A program made the translations under genes and the position numbers. From Exiguobacterium undae DSM 14481 (GTDB lineage Bacteria > Bacillota > Bacilli > Exiguobacteriales > Exiguobacteriaceae): a stretch of DNA of 64,000 bases. Where the stretch lies: positions 2,977,389 to 3,041,388 of the forward strand of contig NZ_KK211187.1 in the NCBI RefSeq assembly GCF_000620805.1, read 5' to 3'. Below the pieces are notes generated by a model, which saw only the letters and a list, made by a program, of their open reading frames with translations, was not told the origin of the DNA and did not search any database. How positions within the stretch are numbered: position 1 is the first letter of the stretch; every line of letters begins with the position of its first letter. Positions 9,076 through 18,096 of this stretch are shown in pieces.

Positions 9076-10833
9076 TTATTGCGCACGTTTGTATTCTTCG
9101 AGATATTCCGCATAACGCGTATTCCATGCTTTTAAAGCATACCGCCACAAAATCACTGTTGTTACGACCAACAGAAGCGTGATCGGCCAGAACCAATTCG
9201 ATACGATGCCGTCCGGATAAGCGACACCAATTTTTGAAAATAAGACATACATCCAGACGATGGATGACGTCAGCAGGACCGAGACCGGGATCGCATATTT
9301 CCAGGGCGTCAATTCGACATTGCCGCGACGGTACATTTTCTTCGTCGCTGTCGCCGGTCGGTATTTCCCCATCACGATCATAAACAGGACTTCAATCACA
9401 AGCAAAATGCCGTACCCGTGAATATAGCTGATGCCGTGATCCCATCCAAAAATCTGTTTGAGACCAAACACAAAGAAGTAATAGGCAATGACGTGGAACA
9501 CGATGACGATTTTAGCGGCAATCGGCGGGATTGTCCGCATAAACATTCCCATCAGGACAATGACCAGAATCGGAATGTTAAAGAATCCTGTAAACTGGCG
9601 AATTAAGCTCCACAGACCGTCCGGTGCATACATGAGAAAAGGCGCGACGATGAACGAAATCAATGCCACGACGGTTCCGAATATCTTACTGACCCGGATC
9701 AACTGCTTTTCCGAAGCGTCTTTGGCAAACACCGGTTGATAGATATCGAGAACGAATAACGTCGCAATGCTGTTGAGCAACGAATTAAACGAACTGAACA
9801 CAGCACCTAGCAACACTGCCAGGAAAAAGCCCATCAAGGAGACCGGCAGGAGTTCCGTGATCAGTTTCGGATAGGACAAATCGCCGCTTGCCAAGCTGCC
9901 ACCATACAAGTGAAACGCGATGATTCCCGGAAGCAACATGAAAATCGGCACCAGTAACTTTAAAAAACCGGTCATTAACACACCTTTTTGTCCTTCTTTT
10001 AAATCCTTTGCACCGAGTACACGTTGAATGACATATTGATTCAACGACCAATAAAATAAGTTGGCGAACAAAATTCCGGTGAAAATGGAGAAAAAGGGTA
10101 CCGCATCATCCGATGAGCCGATGGCATTTAACTTTTCCGGATGGACGGTTGCGATTTGTTTCATCCCTGCCAGCATATTGCCGTCTCCTAAAGCAAAGAA
10201 TCCAAGAATCGGTACTAAAAATCCGATGATGACTAAGCCGATGCCGTTTAATGTATCCGATACAGCAACAGCCCGTAATCCACCGAAAATAGCGTAGACG
10301 GCTCCAATAATACCGACAATCCAAATCACAATCCAAAGTGACTCCGTGTATCCAAGACCGAACAAAGCCGGTACGTCAAACAGTTGTAAGACTGCAATCC
10401 CTCCGGAATACAGCATCGAAGGAATCGTGACACACATATAGCCGAGCAAGAACAGTAAGACTGTCATACGCCGTACGGTCTCATCGTAACGTTGACTCAA
10501 AAACTCCGGTAACGTCGAGATCCCCATCCCGAGAAACTTCGGAAGTAAATAAATCGCCATGATGATAGCTGCAAAACCGGCCGTTACTTCCCACGCCATA
10601 CTCGACATATTGCCGACGAACGACTGTCCATTCAAGCCGATTAACTGCTCTGCTGATAAATTCGTCAACAGCAAAGATCCGGCAATGAATACGCCGCTCA
10701 ACCCGCGCCCCGCCAAAAAATATTCATCGATTCCTTCCGTCTTTCCCCGCGTCATCCGGTAAGAGACGTAAGCGACAAGCGCCATAAAAAAGGCTGCCGA
10801 TCCCAGCGTCAAAATTAAATCATATGTATTCAT
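9076..10833 (-). CDS. Solute:sodium symporter (SSS family, YidK-like)
   Basis: Sodium-coupled transporter of about 585 residues with some 14 membrane segments. It shows the SSS N-terminal features YFLAGRGLSG and LLLTNLSAEQLIGLNGQSF and the central SIATLFVLDIYQP block with surrounding Ser/Asn-rich sodium-site helices. It is most like YidK-type transporters, whose substrate is probably a sugar but is not established. ATG at 10833 is chosen over a longer in-frame reading from 10908 because GGGGAGAA precedes it and the extra residues are basic and unlike the family. Confidence 0.88.
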   Translation of the reverse strand: MNTYDLILTLGSAAFFMALVAYVSYRMTRGKTEGIDEYFLAGRGLSGVFIAGSLLLTNLSAEQLIGLNGQSFVGNMSSMAWEVTAGFAAIIMAIYLLPKFLGMGISTLPEFLSQRYDETVRRMTVLLFLLGYMCVTIPSMLYSGGIAVLQLFDVPALFGLGYTESLWIVIWIVGIIGAVYAIFGGLRAVAVSDTLNGIGLVIIGFLVPILGFFALGDGNMLAGMKQIATVHPEKLNAIGSSDDAVPFFSIFTGILFANLFYWSLNQYVIQRVLGAKDLKEGQKGVLMTGFLKLLVPIFMLLPGIIAFHLYGGSLASGDLSYPKLITELLPVSLMGFFLAVLLGAVFSSFNSLLNSIATLFVLDIYQPVFAKDASEKQLIRVSKIFGTVVALISFIVAPFLMYAPDGLWSLIRQFTGFFNIPILVIVLMGMFMRTIPPIAAKIVIVFHVIAYYFFVFGLKQIFGWDHGISYIHGYGILLVIEVLFMIVMGKYRPATATKKMYRRGNVELTPWKYAIPVSVLLTSSIVWMYVLFSKIGVAYPDGIVSNWFWPITLLLVVTTVILWRYALKAWNTRYAEYLEEYKRAQ

Positions 10834-10947
10834 TGTTTTCTCCCCTTCTCCCCTTTTTAAGCCAAACAATTGTTTATATGATTCCTTTTTTTTACCTCTC
10901 CAAAACAATATTTCAGAATTATATTGATTCTATTGATTATTTTATAC

Positions 10948-10979
10948 AAAAAAAAGTCATCCCTTTAAAAAGGATGACC
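10948..10979 (-). terminator. Terminator of lysP
   Basis: On the minus strand GTCATCC pairs with GGGATGAC and is followed by eight T, a few bases after the lysP stop. Confidence 0.85.
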
Positions 10980-10984
10980 GTTGA

Positions 10985-12463
10985 TCATGGACGCGGATGT
11001 TCCGGGAAGTCCATTTCTGCATAAGGAACAACCGATGTCCGGTTTTTAAATTTATGACCTAACCAGAAGGCAAGGAACAACGGGATACCGATATACGTCG
11101 CAGCGATTCCGACCCAATCAATTTGATCCGCGAGGAACGCGGCGTAGTTTTGACCAACGATGACAAGGAAACAAAGTCCAAAGGCAAACAGTGGTCCAAA
11201 CGGGAATGCCGGCGCAACGTACGGCAAGTCGCTTAACGAATGTCCTTGAGCAAGGAATCCTTTACGGAACCGGTAGTGACTGATTGCGATTCCAAGCCAC
11301 GCGATGAAACCGGTCATACCTGAGGCATTCAACAGCCAGAGGTAGACTTGACCGCCAAACATCGATGTCAGGAAGCAGAGTGCGCCGATGGCTCCGGTTG
11401 CGAGCAAGGCATTACGTGGTACACCGTTTTTCGAGACTTTAGCAAACATTTTTGGTGCATCGCCTTGACGTGCCAGTGTGTACAGCATGCGTGTCGAGGC
11501 ATACATCCCCGAGTTCCCGGCTGATAAGACGGACGTCAAGATGACGGCGTTCATTAAGGCTGCTGAAAACGCGAGTCCGGCTTTTTCAAAGACGAGTGTA
11601 AACGGGCTGACGGCTACATCCGTAATATCATTCGACACTAAGTTCGGACTCGTATACGGAATCAACATCCCGATGACAAAAATCGCGAAGACGTAAAACA
11701 ACAGGATCCGCCAGAAAACTTGTTTGACAGCTTTCGGAACGTTCTTTTTCGGATCTTCCGACTCTCCTGCGGCGATTCCGACGAGTTCGGTTCCTTGGAA
11801 GCTGAAACCGGCGACGAGGATAATTCCGATGACGGCAGGAATACCACCGACGAACGGTGCATCACCTAATGCAAAGTTTTTAAATCCGACCGGTGCTTCC
11901 GATGTGAAGACACCAAAAATCATTGCAACACCGACAATCAAGAAAATGATGACAGTCACGACCTTGATCATCGCAAACCAATATTCTGCTTCTCCGAACC
12001 CTTTAACGGAGAAGAAATTTAAACCAATCATCAACAATAAGAAAATGGCACTGAAATAGAAACCAGGTACGCCGGGGAACCAGTACGTCATGACGATTTG
12101 TGCCGCAACGAGTTCAACCGCGATCGTAACCGCCCAGTTGTACCAATAGTTCCAGCCTAAGGCAAAACCAAACGATGGATCGACGAATTTCGCACCATAC
12201 GTCGAGAACGAACCGGCGACCGGCATGTAAGCTGCCATCTCGCCCAAGCTCGTCATTAGGAAATACACCATCAATCCGACGATAGCATATGACAACAGGG
12301 CACCGCCCGGACCTGCAGCGGCAACAGATGCACCGGATGCGATGAAGAGTCCGGTTCCGATGGCACCGCCAATCGCAATCATCGACATGTGACGGGCTTG
12401 CAGACCACGTTTTAAGCCTTCTTCAGTTGAATCAAGTTTTCTTTGGGGTTGTAAAGTATTCAT
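10985..12463 (-). CDS. lysP: Lysine-specific permease LysP
   Basis: Amino acid/proton symporter of the APC (AAT) family, 492 residues, about 12 membrane helices. Helix 1 has IAIGGAIGTGLFIASG and the loop after helix 6 has GTELVGIAAGESEDPKKNVPKA, typical of LysP. Lysine specificity is supported strongly by the L-box riboswitch and terminator in its leader. ATG at 12463 is the start: an in-frame extension to 12532 would run through the terminator stem. The ribosome site (AGAGAGAAGCG) is moderate. Expression is inferred to fall when lysine is plentiful. Confidence 0.92.
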   Translation of the reverse strand: MNTLQPQRKLDSTEEGLKRGLQARHMSMIAIGGAIGTGLFIASGASVAAAGPGGALLSYAIVGLMVYFLMTSLGEMAAYMPVAGSFSTYGAKFVDPSFGFALGWNYWYNWAVTIAVELVAAQIVMTYWFPGVPGFYFSAIFLLLMIGLNFFSVKGFGEAEYWFAMIKVVTVIIFLIVGVAMIFGVFTSEAPVGFKNFALGDAPFVGGIPAVIGIILVAGFSFQGTELVGIAAGESEDPKKNVPKAVKQVFWRILLFYVFAIFVIGMLIPYTSPNLVSNDITDVAVSPFTLVFEKAGLAFSAALMNAVILTSVLSAGNSGMYASTRMLYTLARQGDAPKMFAKVSKNGVPRNALLATGAIGALCFLTSMFGGQVYLWLLNASGMTGFIAWLGIAISHYRFRKGFLAQGHSLSDLPYVAPAFPFGPLFAFGLCFLVIVGQNYAAFLADQIDWVGIAATYIGIPLFLAFWLGHKFKNRTSVVPYAEMDFPEHPRP

Positions 12464-12510
12464 GTGATTCGCTTCTCTCTTCTTAGATTTTTTGAGAGGA
12501 CACTTTTTGG

Positions 12511-12556
12511 AAAAAACAAAAAGCGCCCTCATCTTCCAGAAGGAAGATGAGAACGC
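12511..12556 (-). terminator. Riboswitch-controlled terminator of lysP leader
   Basis: A 15-bp stem (positions 12542-12556 with 12523-12537, two G-U pairs) closes a 4-nt loop and is followed by T-rich sequence TTTTTGTTTTTT on the minus strand. It lies between the lysine aptamer and lysP, the standard arrangement for transcriptional attenuation. Confidence 0.88.
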
Positions 12557-12589
12557 AACATAGTAAAAGGATGCGCCTCATTCTACCGT

Positions 12590-12775
12590 CGTGAAAGATA
12601 GCTCCCCACAAGTCATAGATGACCTGTGACAGTATTAGACCTGTTTGATCTAATCCCAATCGATCATCTTCAAAGCGATGATTGATTTCGGCAATTCTTC
12701 CTTTTCAGTCACCTCATCTGCCGCTTGACGACATCCGTAACTGTACTCATAAGAACCGCAACCTCCATCCCACTG
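12590..12775 (-). promoter_or_regulatory. Lysine riboswitch (L box)
   Basis: The minus-strand leader of lysP contains conserved L-box elements in order: GGAGGTTGCGG, ATGAGTA, GCCGAA, GGTCATCTATGACTTGTGG and GGAGCTATC. GATGG near the 5' end can pair with CTATC at the 3' end as the base of helix P1. The element is followed by a terminator and then lysP. Known L boxes terminate transcription when lysine binds. The exact helix boundaries are approximate. Confidence 0.9.
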
Positions 12776-12825
12776 GTTGAGTGAGAACTAATTAAGTTAG
12801 TGATTAATTTCGTAATTACCTCGTC

Positions 12826-12855
12826 ATGTTACACAAAACGTCTTTAAATTGTCAA
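12826..12855 (-). promoter_or_regulatory. Sigma-A promoter for the lysP riboswitch transcript
   Basis: On the minus strand TTGACA (12850-12855) lies 18 bp before TAACAT (12826-12831). Transcription would start about 45 bases before the aptamer. Confidence 0.7.
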
Positions 12856-12900
12856 TTCTTTTTTTGAATTGACGGCTCTTCATGGTAAAATTCCGTAATT

Positions 12901-12914
12901 TTTAGTACACTAAA
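12901..12914. promoter_or_regulatory. Candidate MarR operator
   Basis: TTTAGT-AC-ACTAAA is a perfect 6-bp inverted repeat about 37 bases before the marR start. MarR proteins commonly bind such palindromes in their own promoters. Autoregulation is inference. Confidence 0.4.
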
Positions 12915-12950
12915 CAATAGAAGTTAACCGAGAGAAAGGATGTTGCTTGA

Positions 12951-13400
12951 ATGCCACAAGAACGTGATCAACTGACTTACCGATTAGAGGAACAAATGCG
13001 TGTCATTCTCCGGACATTACGTCGTGAACTGAACCGACTGTTTGAAGGAACCGCGACGCGAAGTGAATTTTTCATCTTACGCAGCCTGTCCGAAAATGGT
13101 CCCCAACGTCCGACTCTACTCGCAGAACAGTTTGAGCTTGCGACAAGTCAGGTAACGGCTTTAACCGACCGTCTGTATAAAGCAGGCTTCGTCACTCGGA
13201 CCCGTTCAACAGATGACCGGAGATCGATTGTCCTTGCTTTGACGGATGAAGGAGAAGCGGCGTTTCGTGAACTCGAAGTCGTCCGCCGGAAATACCTGCA
13301 GGAACGGTTCGGCACATTGACGGAAGAGGAACTGAATGTCATGGTTCGCGTCTTCGATAAGATTCTTTTGACGATGGATGAAGAAGCCGTTTCTTCCTAA
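12951..13400 (+). CDS. MarR-family transcriptional regulator
   Basis: Winged-helix DNA-binding regulator of 149 residues, normal MarR length. The recognition region LLAEQFELATSQVTALTDRLYKAGFVTRTR is followed by the wing DDRRSIVLALTDEGEA near residues 80-100. The ATG at 12951 directly follows an in-frame stop, which fixes the start; AAAGGA lies upstream at long spacing. It is not obviously co-transcribed with the diguanylate cyclase because a terminator lies between. The target is unknown. Confidence 0.88.
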   Translation: MPQERDQLTYRLEEQMRVILRTLRRELNRLFEGTATRSEFFILRSLSENGPQRPTLLAEQFELATSQVTALTDRLYKAGFVTRTRSTDDRRSIVLALTDEGEAAFRELEVVRRKYLQERFGTLTEEELNVMVRVFDKILLTMDEEAVSS

Positions 13401-13435
13401 AAAATGTGTGTAAAAAATATTCAACTTATTTTTCA

Positions 13436-13471
13436 GGCAAAGTTCACTTGACTGTGTACTTTGTCTTTTTT
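13436..13471 (+). terminator. Terminator of the marR gene
   Basis: GGCAAAGTTCAC pairs with GTGTACTTTGTC (one mismatch and one wobble) and is followed by TTTTTT. Confidence 0.65.
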
Positions 13472-13580
13472 GTCGATTTTTCCTGTTTTACTTCACATTT
13501 TTCCATTTCTTGCCGTTAGTAAAATGAGTATACTGGAAGTATGTTACGGAAATGCGTTTACGAGGAGCTGGGAGGATTTG

Positions 13581-14681
13581 TTGTCCATCATGAATAATTT
13601 CATCATCAATTTTTGTCTACTGTTCACAACGATCACTCTTTTGTTTCTACCCTTTCGAAACCAACCGAGGATCACCCCTAAAACAAATGTAAAAACACGA
13701 CTTTTCTTAGGAGGAGCCGCCGGTTTAATCGCTGTTCTCTTGATGTTCAACAGCATTCAAATTGATGTTGCACGGGTTGACTTACGAATTATCCCGGTCG
13801 CCATCGCCATGATGTTCGGTGGATTAACGAGCGCCGCCATCACCGGTCTGATGATCATCGGGGCACGGTTTGCGATTACACCGCTCGACCAAATTGATGC
13901 GGCGATTCTTTCGGCGATTGTCATCAGCGTATTTATTGTCACGATTAGTGTCGTCAGACGCTACGTCCGCATGACATTTTGGAATTTTGAGTTGATGATC
14001 GGCATCGGAATCCTGTATTCCTTACCCGCCATCTATCTATTGACCCATAGTTGGTCAACATTCTTTAAAGTATCGGCAGCATATATCTTCTTTAATCTGA
14101 TTGCCGGTTTTGTGACGTATCAGTTACTCACGGAACTGCGACGCCACTTTGAGAACATTCAGTACCAACAAAAACTCGCGATGACGGATGCCTTGACCGG
14201 TCTCGCCAACCGCCGTCGACTGGATGATTCCTTATCCCTTGTCGGTTCTGCGGAAGACGGTTACTCCCTCGTCTTAATCGATATCGACTTCTTTAAACAC
14301 GTCAACGATACATATGGTCATGATGCCGGCGATGATGTTTTGCGTCAACTCGGTACGACCCTTGCTTCCCTCGCCCGTCCGGACGATTTAGTCGGTCGTT
14401 ACGGCGGTGAAGAGTTTTTAATCATCTTGCCGGATACGTCCGCTGCCGAAGCGAAAAAAATCTCCGAGCTCGCCCGGATGACGGTTGCCCGGAATCTGTT
14501 CCCGACGACGAGCGTCCCTGATCTGCAAATCACGATTTCACTCGGCATCGCGCATTCGAGTGGTTCTCATACGTCACTTGAAGCGTTGCAACAAGCAGAT
14601 AAGGCGTTGTATCATTCTAAAAAATCAGGACGCAACCGCAGTACGATCTATACAAAAGCACTTGAACTCGAGCAGGCCTGA
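13581..14681 (+). CDS. Membrane diguanylate cyclase (5TM-LYT-like sensor + GGDEF)
   Basis: Makes cyclic di-GMP from GTP. About 190 N-terminal residues hold five or six membrane helices resembling the 5TM-5TMR_LYT sensor (VDLRIIPVAIAMMFGG). The GGDEF domain follows: ALTGLANRR, the DIDFFKHVNDTYGHDAGD block and the active-site variant GGEEF. An RxxD inhibitory site (RPDD) sits five residues before GGEEF, so product inhibition is expected. TTG at 13581 is preferred because GGGAGG lies 5 nt upstream; ATG at 13590 is the alternative. No EAL domain is present. Confidence 0.9.
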   Translation: MSIMNNFIINFCLLFTTITLLFLPFRNQPRITPKTNVKTRLFLGGAAGLIAVLLMFNSIQIDVARVDLRIIPVAIAMMFGGLTSAAITGLMIIGARFAITPLDQIDAAILSAIVISVFIVTISVVRRYVRMTFWNFELMIGIGILYSLPAIYLLTHSWSTFFKVSAAYIFFNLIAGFVTYQLLTELRRHFENIQYQQKLAMTDALTGLANRRRLDDSLSLVGSAEDGYSLVLIDIDFFKHVNDTYGHDAGDDVLRQLGTTLASLARPDDLVGRYGGEEFLIILPDTSAAEAKKISELARMTVARNLFPTTSVPDLQITISLGIAHSSGSHTSLEALQQADKALYHSKKSGRNRSTIYTKALELEQA

Positions 14682-14718
14682 CCCCAACTGGTGCTGATTC
14701 AAAAATTAATTTCTATAA

Positions 14719-14755
14719 GACAAGGGTGGCAGAGGATAATTCTGCCACCCTTGTC
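14719..14755. terminator. Hairpin between convergent genes, probable bidirectional terminator
   Basis: A perfect 15-bp stem (14719-14733 with 14741-14755) closes a 7-nt loop between the convergent cyclase and tetR genes. Neither side has a clean T-run, so termination is probable rather than certain. Confidence 0.55.
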
Positions 14756-14813
14756 TCGTTCCCAACGACGATTCGCTTCACAAGTGCAGGCAACAGCAAA
14801 CAAAACCCGATTT

Positions 14814-15431
14814 TCAAACCGTATCTTGCGTACGATTCGGAAAACCGATACTCTCGACTGTTCCAAACACGATCATCCGACTGAGCTGGTCGGCCATGTA
14901 GGTTGCCGAGTAAGGACGGTCATTGCGTAACCAAGAAATCAATAACCCCAGTTGTCCCCCAATCACATAGTTTAACAACAGATCCTGATCCACCTGTCTC
15001 GTTTCACTGACGGTATGCGCTTTAAACACGAGGCGGTAGTTTTCCTTTAACGTGTCCAGGAAACGGGAAATAAACGTCTTGATCGGTCCTTGCAACAACA
15101 TCGTCCGGTAAAACTGTTCGTGTTGCTCGATGTGGATAAAGAGCCGTTCAAAATAACGGCTGACCTTTTCAACGGAGGGAGACTCGGGTGGAACTACACC
15201 GTGAATCCGAATCGCGTCGACGAGTAACCGCATGTGATCCTCGACAATCTGATCCATCAAATCGTATTTATCCGTAAAGTGGGCATAAAACGTCGAGCGA
15301 TTCACGTTTGCCCCGTCCGCCAGCATTTTTACGGTGATTGCTGAAAACGGATGCTGTTCAAGTAAATGAAACAATTCTTTTGTGATACGGTCACGTGAAC
15401 GTTTGGGTCGCGGATCGGATGCCGGATTCAT
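14814..15431 (-). CDS. TetR/AcrR-family regulator of the adjacent efflux genes
   Basis: TetR-type repressor of 205 residues. The N-terminal helix-turn-helix includes ITVKMLADGANVNRSTFYAHFTDKYDL; the C-terminal half (YFERLFIHIEQHEQFYRTMLLQ, later GGQLGLLISWL) resembles the TetR_C family used by YxaF/DhaS-like regulators. It is transcribed divergently from an HlyD/DHA2 efflux pair, and an imperfect palindrome lies over the efflux promoter, so local repression with ligand release is the natural inference. AAAAGGGGGAAGAGC precedes the ATG. Confidence 0.88.
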   Translation of the reverse strand: MNPASDPRPKRSRDRITKELFHLLEQHPFSAITVKMLADGANVNRSTFYAHFTDKYDLMDQIVEDHMRLLVDAIRIHGVVPPESPSVEKVSRYFERLFIHIEQHEQFYRTMLLQGPIKTFISRFLDTLKENYRLVFKAHTVSETRQVDQDLLLNYVIGGQLGLLISWLRNDRPYSATYMADQLSRMIVFGTVESIGFPNRTQDTV

Positions 15432-15503
15432 CTGCTCTTCCCCCTTTTTTTTAATAGTGTATCCGTTCTCATCGACTTTTCCAACACTTTGTCGGAAATT
15501 GTC

Positions 15504-15526
15504 GGTTGTATGTTGGTTATACGACC
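15504..15526. promoter_or_regulatory. Candidate TetR operator
   Basis: GGTTGTAT-7 nt-ATACGACC is an inverted repeat matching at 7 of 8 positions. It covers the -35 and spacer of the candidate efflux promoter. Confidence 0.5.
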
Positions 15527-15533
15527 ATATAAT
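15506..15533 (+). promoter_or_regulatory. Promoter of the HlyD/DHA2 efflux operon
   Basis: TTGTAT lies 16 bp before a perfect TATAAT at 15528-15533, inside the divergent tetR-hlyD intergenic region. Confidence 0.6.
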
Positions 15534-15547
15534 TAACTGTATTAACT

Positions 15548-15574
15548 ACTCCTCCCCCCAGAGGAGTCTTTTTT
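15548..15574 (+). promoter_or_regulatory. Leader hairpin sequestering a ribosome site, terminator-like
   Basis: ACTCCTC and GAGGAGT form a 7-bp stem with a CCCCCA loop, followed by C and six T. The 3' arm holds GAGGAG exactly 8 nt before an in-frame ATG at 15575. It can act as a terminator or as a lid on the ribosome site. Confidence 0.5.
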
Positions 15575-16282
15575 ATGGCTGACGGGGACAGTGGAGTAGA
15601 CGTAAGAAAGGATGCATCTCATATCATGAACATGAAAAAAGTATTGCTGATTAACATTTTGACGTTGGTCGTGTTGATTGGTGGCGGCGCGATCGGCTAC
15701 TACTATTACGACCAAGCGACGAGCTACGTCAAAACAGAAAATGCGAAAATCGACGGAAAGATGATTACGATTGCCAGCCCGGGTGCCGGTAAACTGACCG
15801 ATTGGACCGCTAAAACGGGTCAAACACTGGACAGCGACGCGACGTTAGGTCACGTCATGATGGCGCAAGCCGGTCAAAAACCTGTCAGCACCTCAATCGT
15901 CATGCCAACTAAAGCAACGGTCGTTCAGTCGATGGCGACAGAAAACGGTGTTGTCGGTGCGGGGACACCACTGGCTTACGGTTTTAACTTAAACAATCTC
16001 TGGGTCACGGCTAACATCGAAGAAACGGACATTGACGAAGTCAAAGTCGGACAAACCGTTGATGTCTACGTCGACAGTTATCCGGATACGACGTTATCCG
16101 GCGAAGTCGAACAAATCGGGATGACGACGGCTGGAACGTTTTCAATGATGCCGTCTTCGAACGGCAATGCAAATTATACGAAAGTCGCCCAAGTCATTCC
16201 GGTGAAGGTTTCCCTTTCACAAGAAAAATCACTCGACATTCGACCTGGTATGAATGTGACCGTCCGCATTCATAAGGATTAA
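15575..16282 (+). CDS. HlyD/EmrA-family efflux adaptor subunit
   Basis: Membrane-fusion-type adaptor that partners with the MFS pump encoded next. After a hydrophobic anchor (VLLINILTLVVLIGGGAIGYY) come a barrel-sandwich region (KIDGKMITIASPGAGKL) and the beta-barrel motif LWVTANIEETDIDEVKVGQTVDVYVD typical of HlyD proteins. Two starts are possible: ATG 15575 with GAGGAG at 8-nt spacing (235 residues), or ATG 15626 with AAAGGA at 13 nt (218 residues). The first is reported because of its better ribosome site, but the second gives a more usual N-terminus. Confidence 0.85.
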   Translation: MADGDSGVDVRKDASHIMNMKKVLLINILTLVVLIGGGAIGYYYYDQATSYVKTENAKIDGKMITIASPGAGKLTDWTAKTGQTLDSDATLGHVMMAQAGQKPVSTSIVMPTKATVVQSMATENGVVGAGTPLAYGFNLNNLWVTANIEETDIDEVKVGQTVDVYVDSYPDTTLSGEVEQIGMTTAGTFSMMPSSNGNANYTKVAQVIPVKVSLSQEKSLDIRPGMNVTVRIHKD

Positions 16283-16294
16283 GGAGGGACTTGT

Positions 16295-17974
16295 ATGTCT
16301 ATGACCTTCCTGTTCGGATACATGGCGTTTATGGTTGTCGTCCTCATCAGTGTCAATCTGATCGCCCGGCGCTCCCGTCCGTCCCGTCTTGCCGGAGCAA
16401 CCGATGGATCGCTTGAAGTGGCTCTTGAAGAATCGGCGACGTTGCGTCCACCGGTTCAAGAACGGACACCACTCGCGACAGCGGACATCAGCATTCCGAA
16501 AGTCTTGACTGTGTTGTTGATCGGGATGTTTATCGCCATCTTGAACCAGACGTTGATCAACGTCGCTTTACCGGTCTTGATCAACGATTTTAACGTCTCG
16601 ACATCGACGGCACAATGGTTGACGACAGGCTTCATGCTCGTCAACGGTATCTTGATTCCAATCAGCGCGTTTTTAATGCGAAGCTATACGTTTCGTCAAT
16701 TGTTCCTCGTTTCAATGACGCTGTTCTTTTTTGGCTCCGTCATCTGTTCGATGGCAATGAACTTCCCTGTCATGATGCTTGGACGTGTTGTCCAGGCGGC
16801 CGGTGCGGGTATCTTAATGCCGCTTGGCTCCAACGTCTTCATGACCCTCTTTCCGCCGCACAAACGTGGTGCCGCCATGGGGATGCTTGGAATTGCAATG
16901 ATTCTTGCCCCTGCGGTCGGTCCAACGGTGACAGGTTATGTCATTCAGAACTACGATTGGCACGTTCTGTTTTATGGCATGTCCTTCTTTGGACTAGTGA
17001 CGCTTTTCCTTGGACTGGCATGGTTTAAGCTTGTTCAACCGTTGTCGAAACCAACATTTGATGCACTCGGTGTCATCTTCAGTACGATCGGCTTCGGGAG
17101 TTTGCTGTATGGATTCAGTGAGGCCGGAAATGACGGATGGGACAGTCCCGTCGTCATCAGTACGATTGTAATCGGCATCTTGGGCATTGCAGCCTTTGCG
17201 TTGCGTGAACTCTCCATGGATGATCCGATGTTGAATATCCGTGTGCTCAAAGTCCCTGAGTTTTCGTTTACCTTATTCATTAATGTCATCGTTACGATGG
17301 CCTTATTTGGCGGAATGTTATTGCTTCCGATTTACTTGCAGAGCATTCGGGGTTTCTCACCCGTCGATTCCGGTCTCTTATTATTACCCGGATCACTGAT
17401 CATGGGAATCACCGGTCCGATTGCCGGTCGTCTGTTTGACCGCTTCGGCATCCGCCCTCTGGCGATTTTCGGGCTGACCTTGATGACGTACGGGACCTGG
17501 GAACTGACTCAACTCGATATGGATACGTCATATCATTCCATCATGGGCATCTATATGCTCCGGTCGTTCGGAATGGCTTTCATCATGATGCCGATCATGA
17601 CGGCCGGGATGAACGCCTTGCCGATGAAGATGATTCCGCACGGAAATGCGACGCAAAATACGTTGCGTCAAGTGGCCGGTTCAATCGGAACGGCGATCCT
17701 CGTCACGGTGATGACACGCCAGACAACAGCCCACCTTGCAGACGATGCCAACCAGTTCACGACACTTGATCCTGCGCTTTCGCAACATATAGGGGATCTT
17801 GGTCAACAATTAGGAAGCTCGCAAGCGGCTTCGCTCAGCTGGTTCTCCCAGTTGACGAAACAAGCGACGATCACCGGCATCACAGATGCCTTTTGGGTCG
17901 CCACCGTCTTGTCTGCCCTTGCCTTAGTCTTGTCCTTCTTCCTGCACGGGAAAAAAGAACCGAATCTTGATTAA
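16295..17974 (+). CDS. DHA2-family drug:proton antiporter (EmrB/QacA-like MFS)
   Basis: MFS multidrug exporter of 559 residues with about 14 membrane segments. An extra N-terminal membrane segment and an acidic linker precede the first canonical helix (VLLIGMFIAILNQTLINVALP), whose following motif QWLTTGFMLVNGILIP is typical of EmrB-type proteins. The antiporter motif region GPTVTGYVIQNYDWHVLF is present. It starts 12 nt after the adaptor gene with GGAGGG before ATG and ends at a strong terminator. Substrates are unknown; the neighbouring TetR suggests induction by a toxic ligand. Confidence 0.92.
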   Translation: MSMTFLFGYMAFMVVVLISVNLIARRSRPSRLAGATDGSLEVALEESATLRPPVQERTPLATADISIPKVLTVLLIGMFIAILNQTLINVALPVLINDFNVSTSTAQWLTTGFMLVNGILIPISAFLMRSYTFRQLFLVSMTLFFFGSVICSMAMNFPVMMLGRVVQAAGAGILMPLGSNVFMTLFPPHKRGAAMGMLGIAMILAPAVGPTVTGYVIQNYDWHVLFYGMSFFGLVTLFLGLAWFKLVQPLSKPTFDALGVIFSTIGFGSLLYGFSEAGNDGWDSPVVISTIVIGILGIAAFALRELSMDDPMLNIRVLKVPEFSFTLFINVIVTMALFGGMLLLPIYLQSIRGFSPVDSGLLLLPGSLIMGITGPIAGRLFDRFGIRPLAIFGLTLMTYGTWELTQLDMDTSYHSIMGIYMLRSFGMAFIMMPIMTAGMNALPMKMIPHGNATQNTLRQVAGSIGTAILVTVMTRQTTAHLADDANQFTTLDPALSQHIGDLGQQLGSSQAASLSWFSQLTKQATITGITDAFWVATVLSALALVLSFFLHGKKEPNLD

Positions 17975-17986
17975 TGTTTGACTGCT

Positions 17987-18017
17987 CCCGTTGACGGCAC
18001 ATCGTCAACGGGTTTTT
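17987..18017 (+). terminator. Terminator of the efflux operon
   Basis: CCCGTTGACG and CGTCAACGGG form a perfect 10-bp stem followed by TTTTT. Confidence 0.88.
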
Positions 18018-18096
18018 GAATCGTTCGCCTTTGCACTTCTTTTATAAAATCGCTACACTAAGGTCATTGAGTTCCATATCCAAAAGGAGTTGCTTT

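Noticed and set aside
12464-12532. Longer LysP start at 12532
   Set aside because: The additional codons are made from the riboswitch terminator stem and loop; ATG 12463 gives the family-typical N-terminus.
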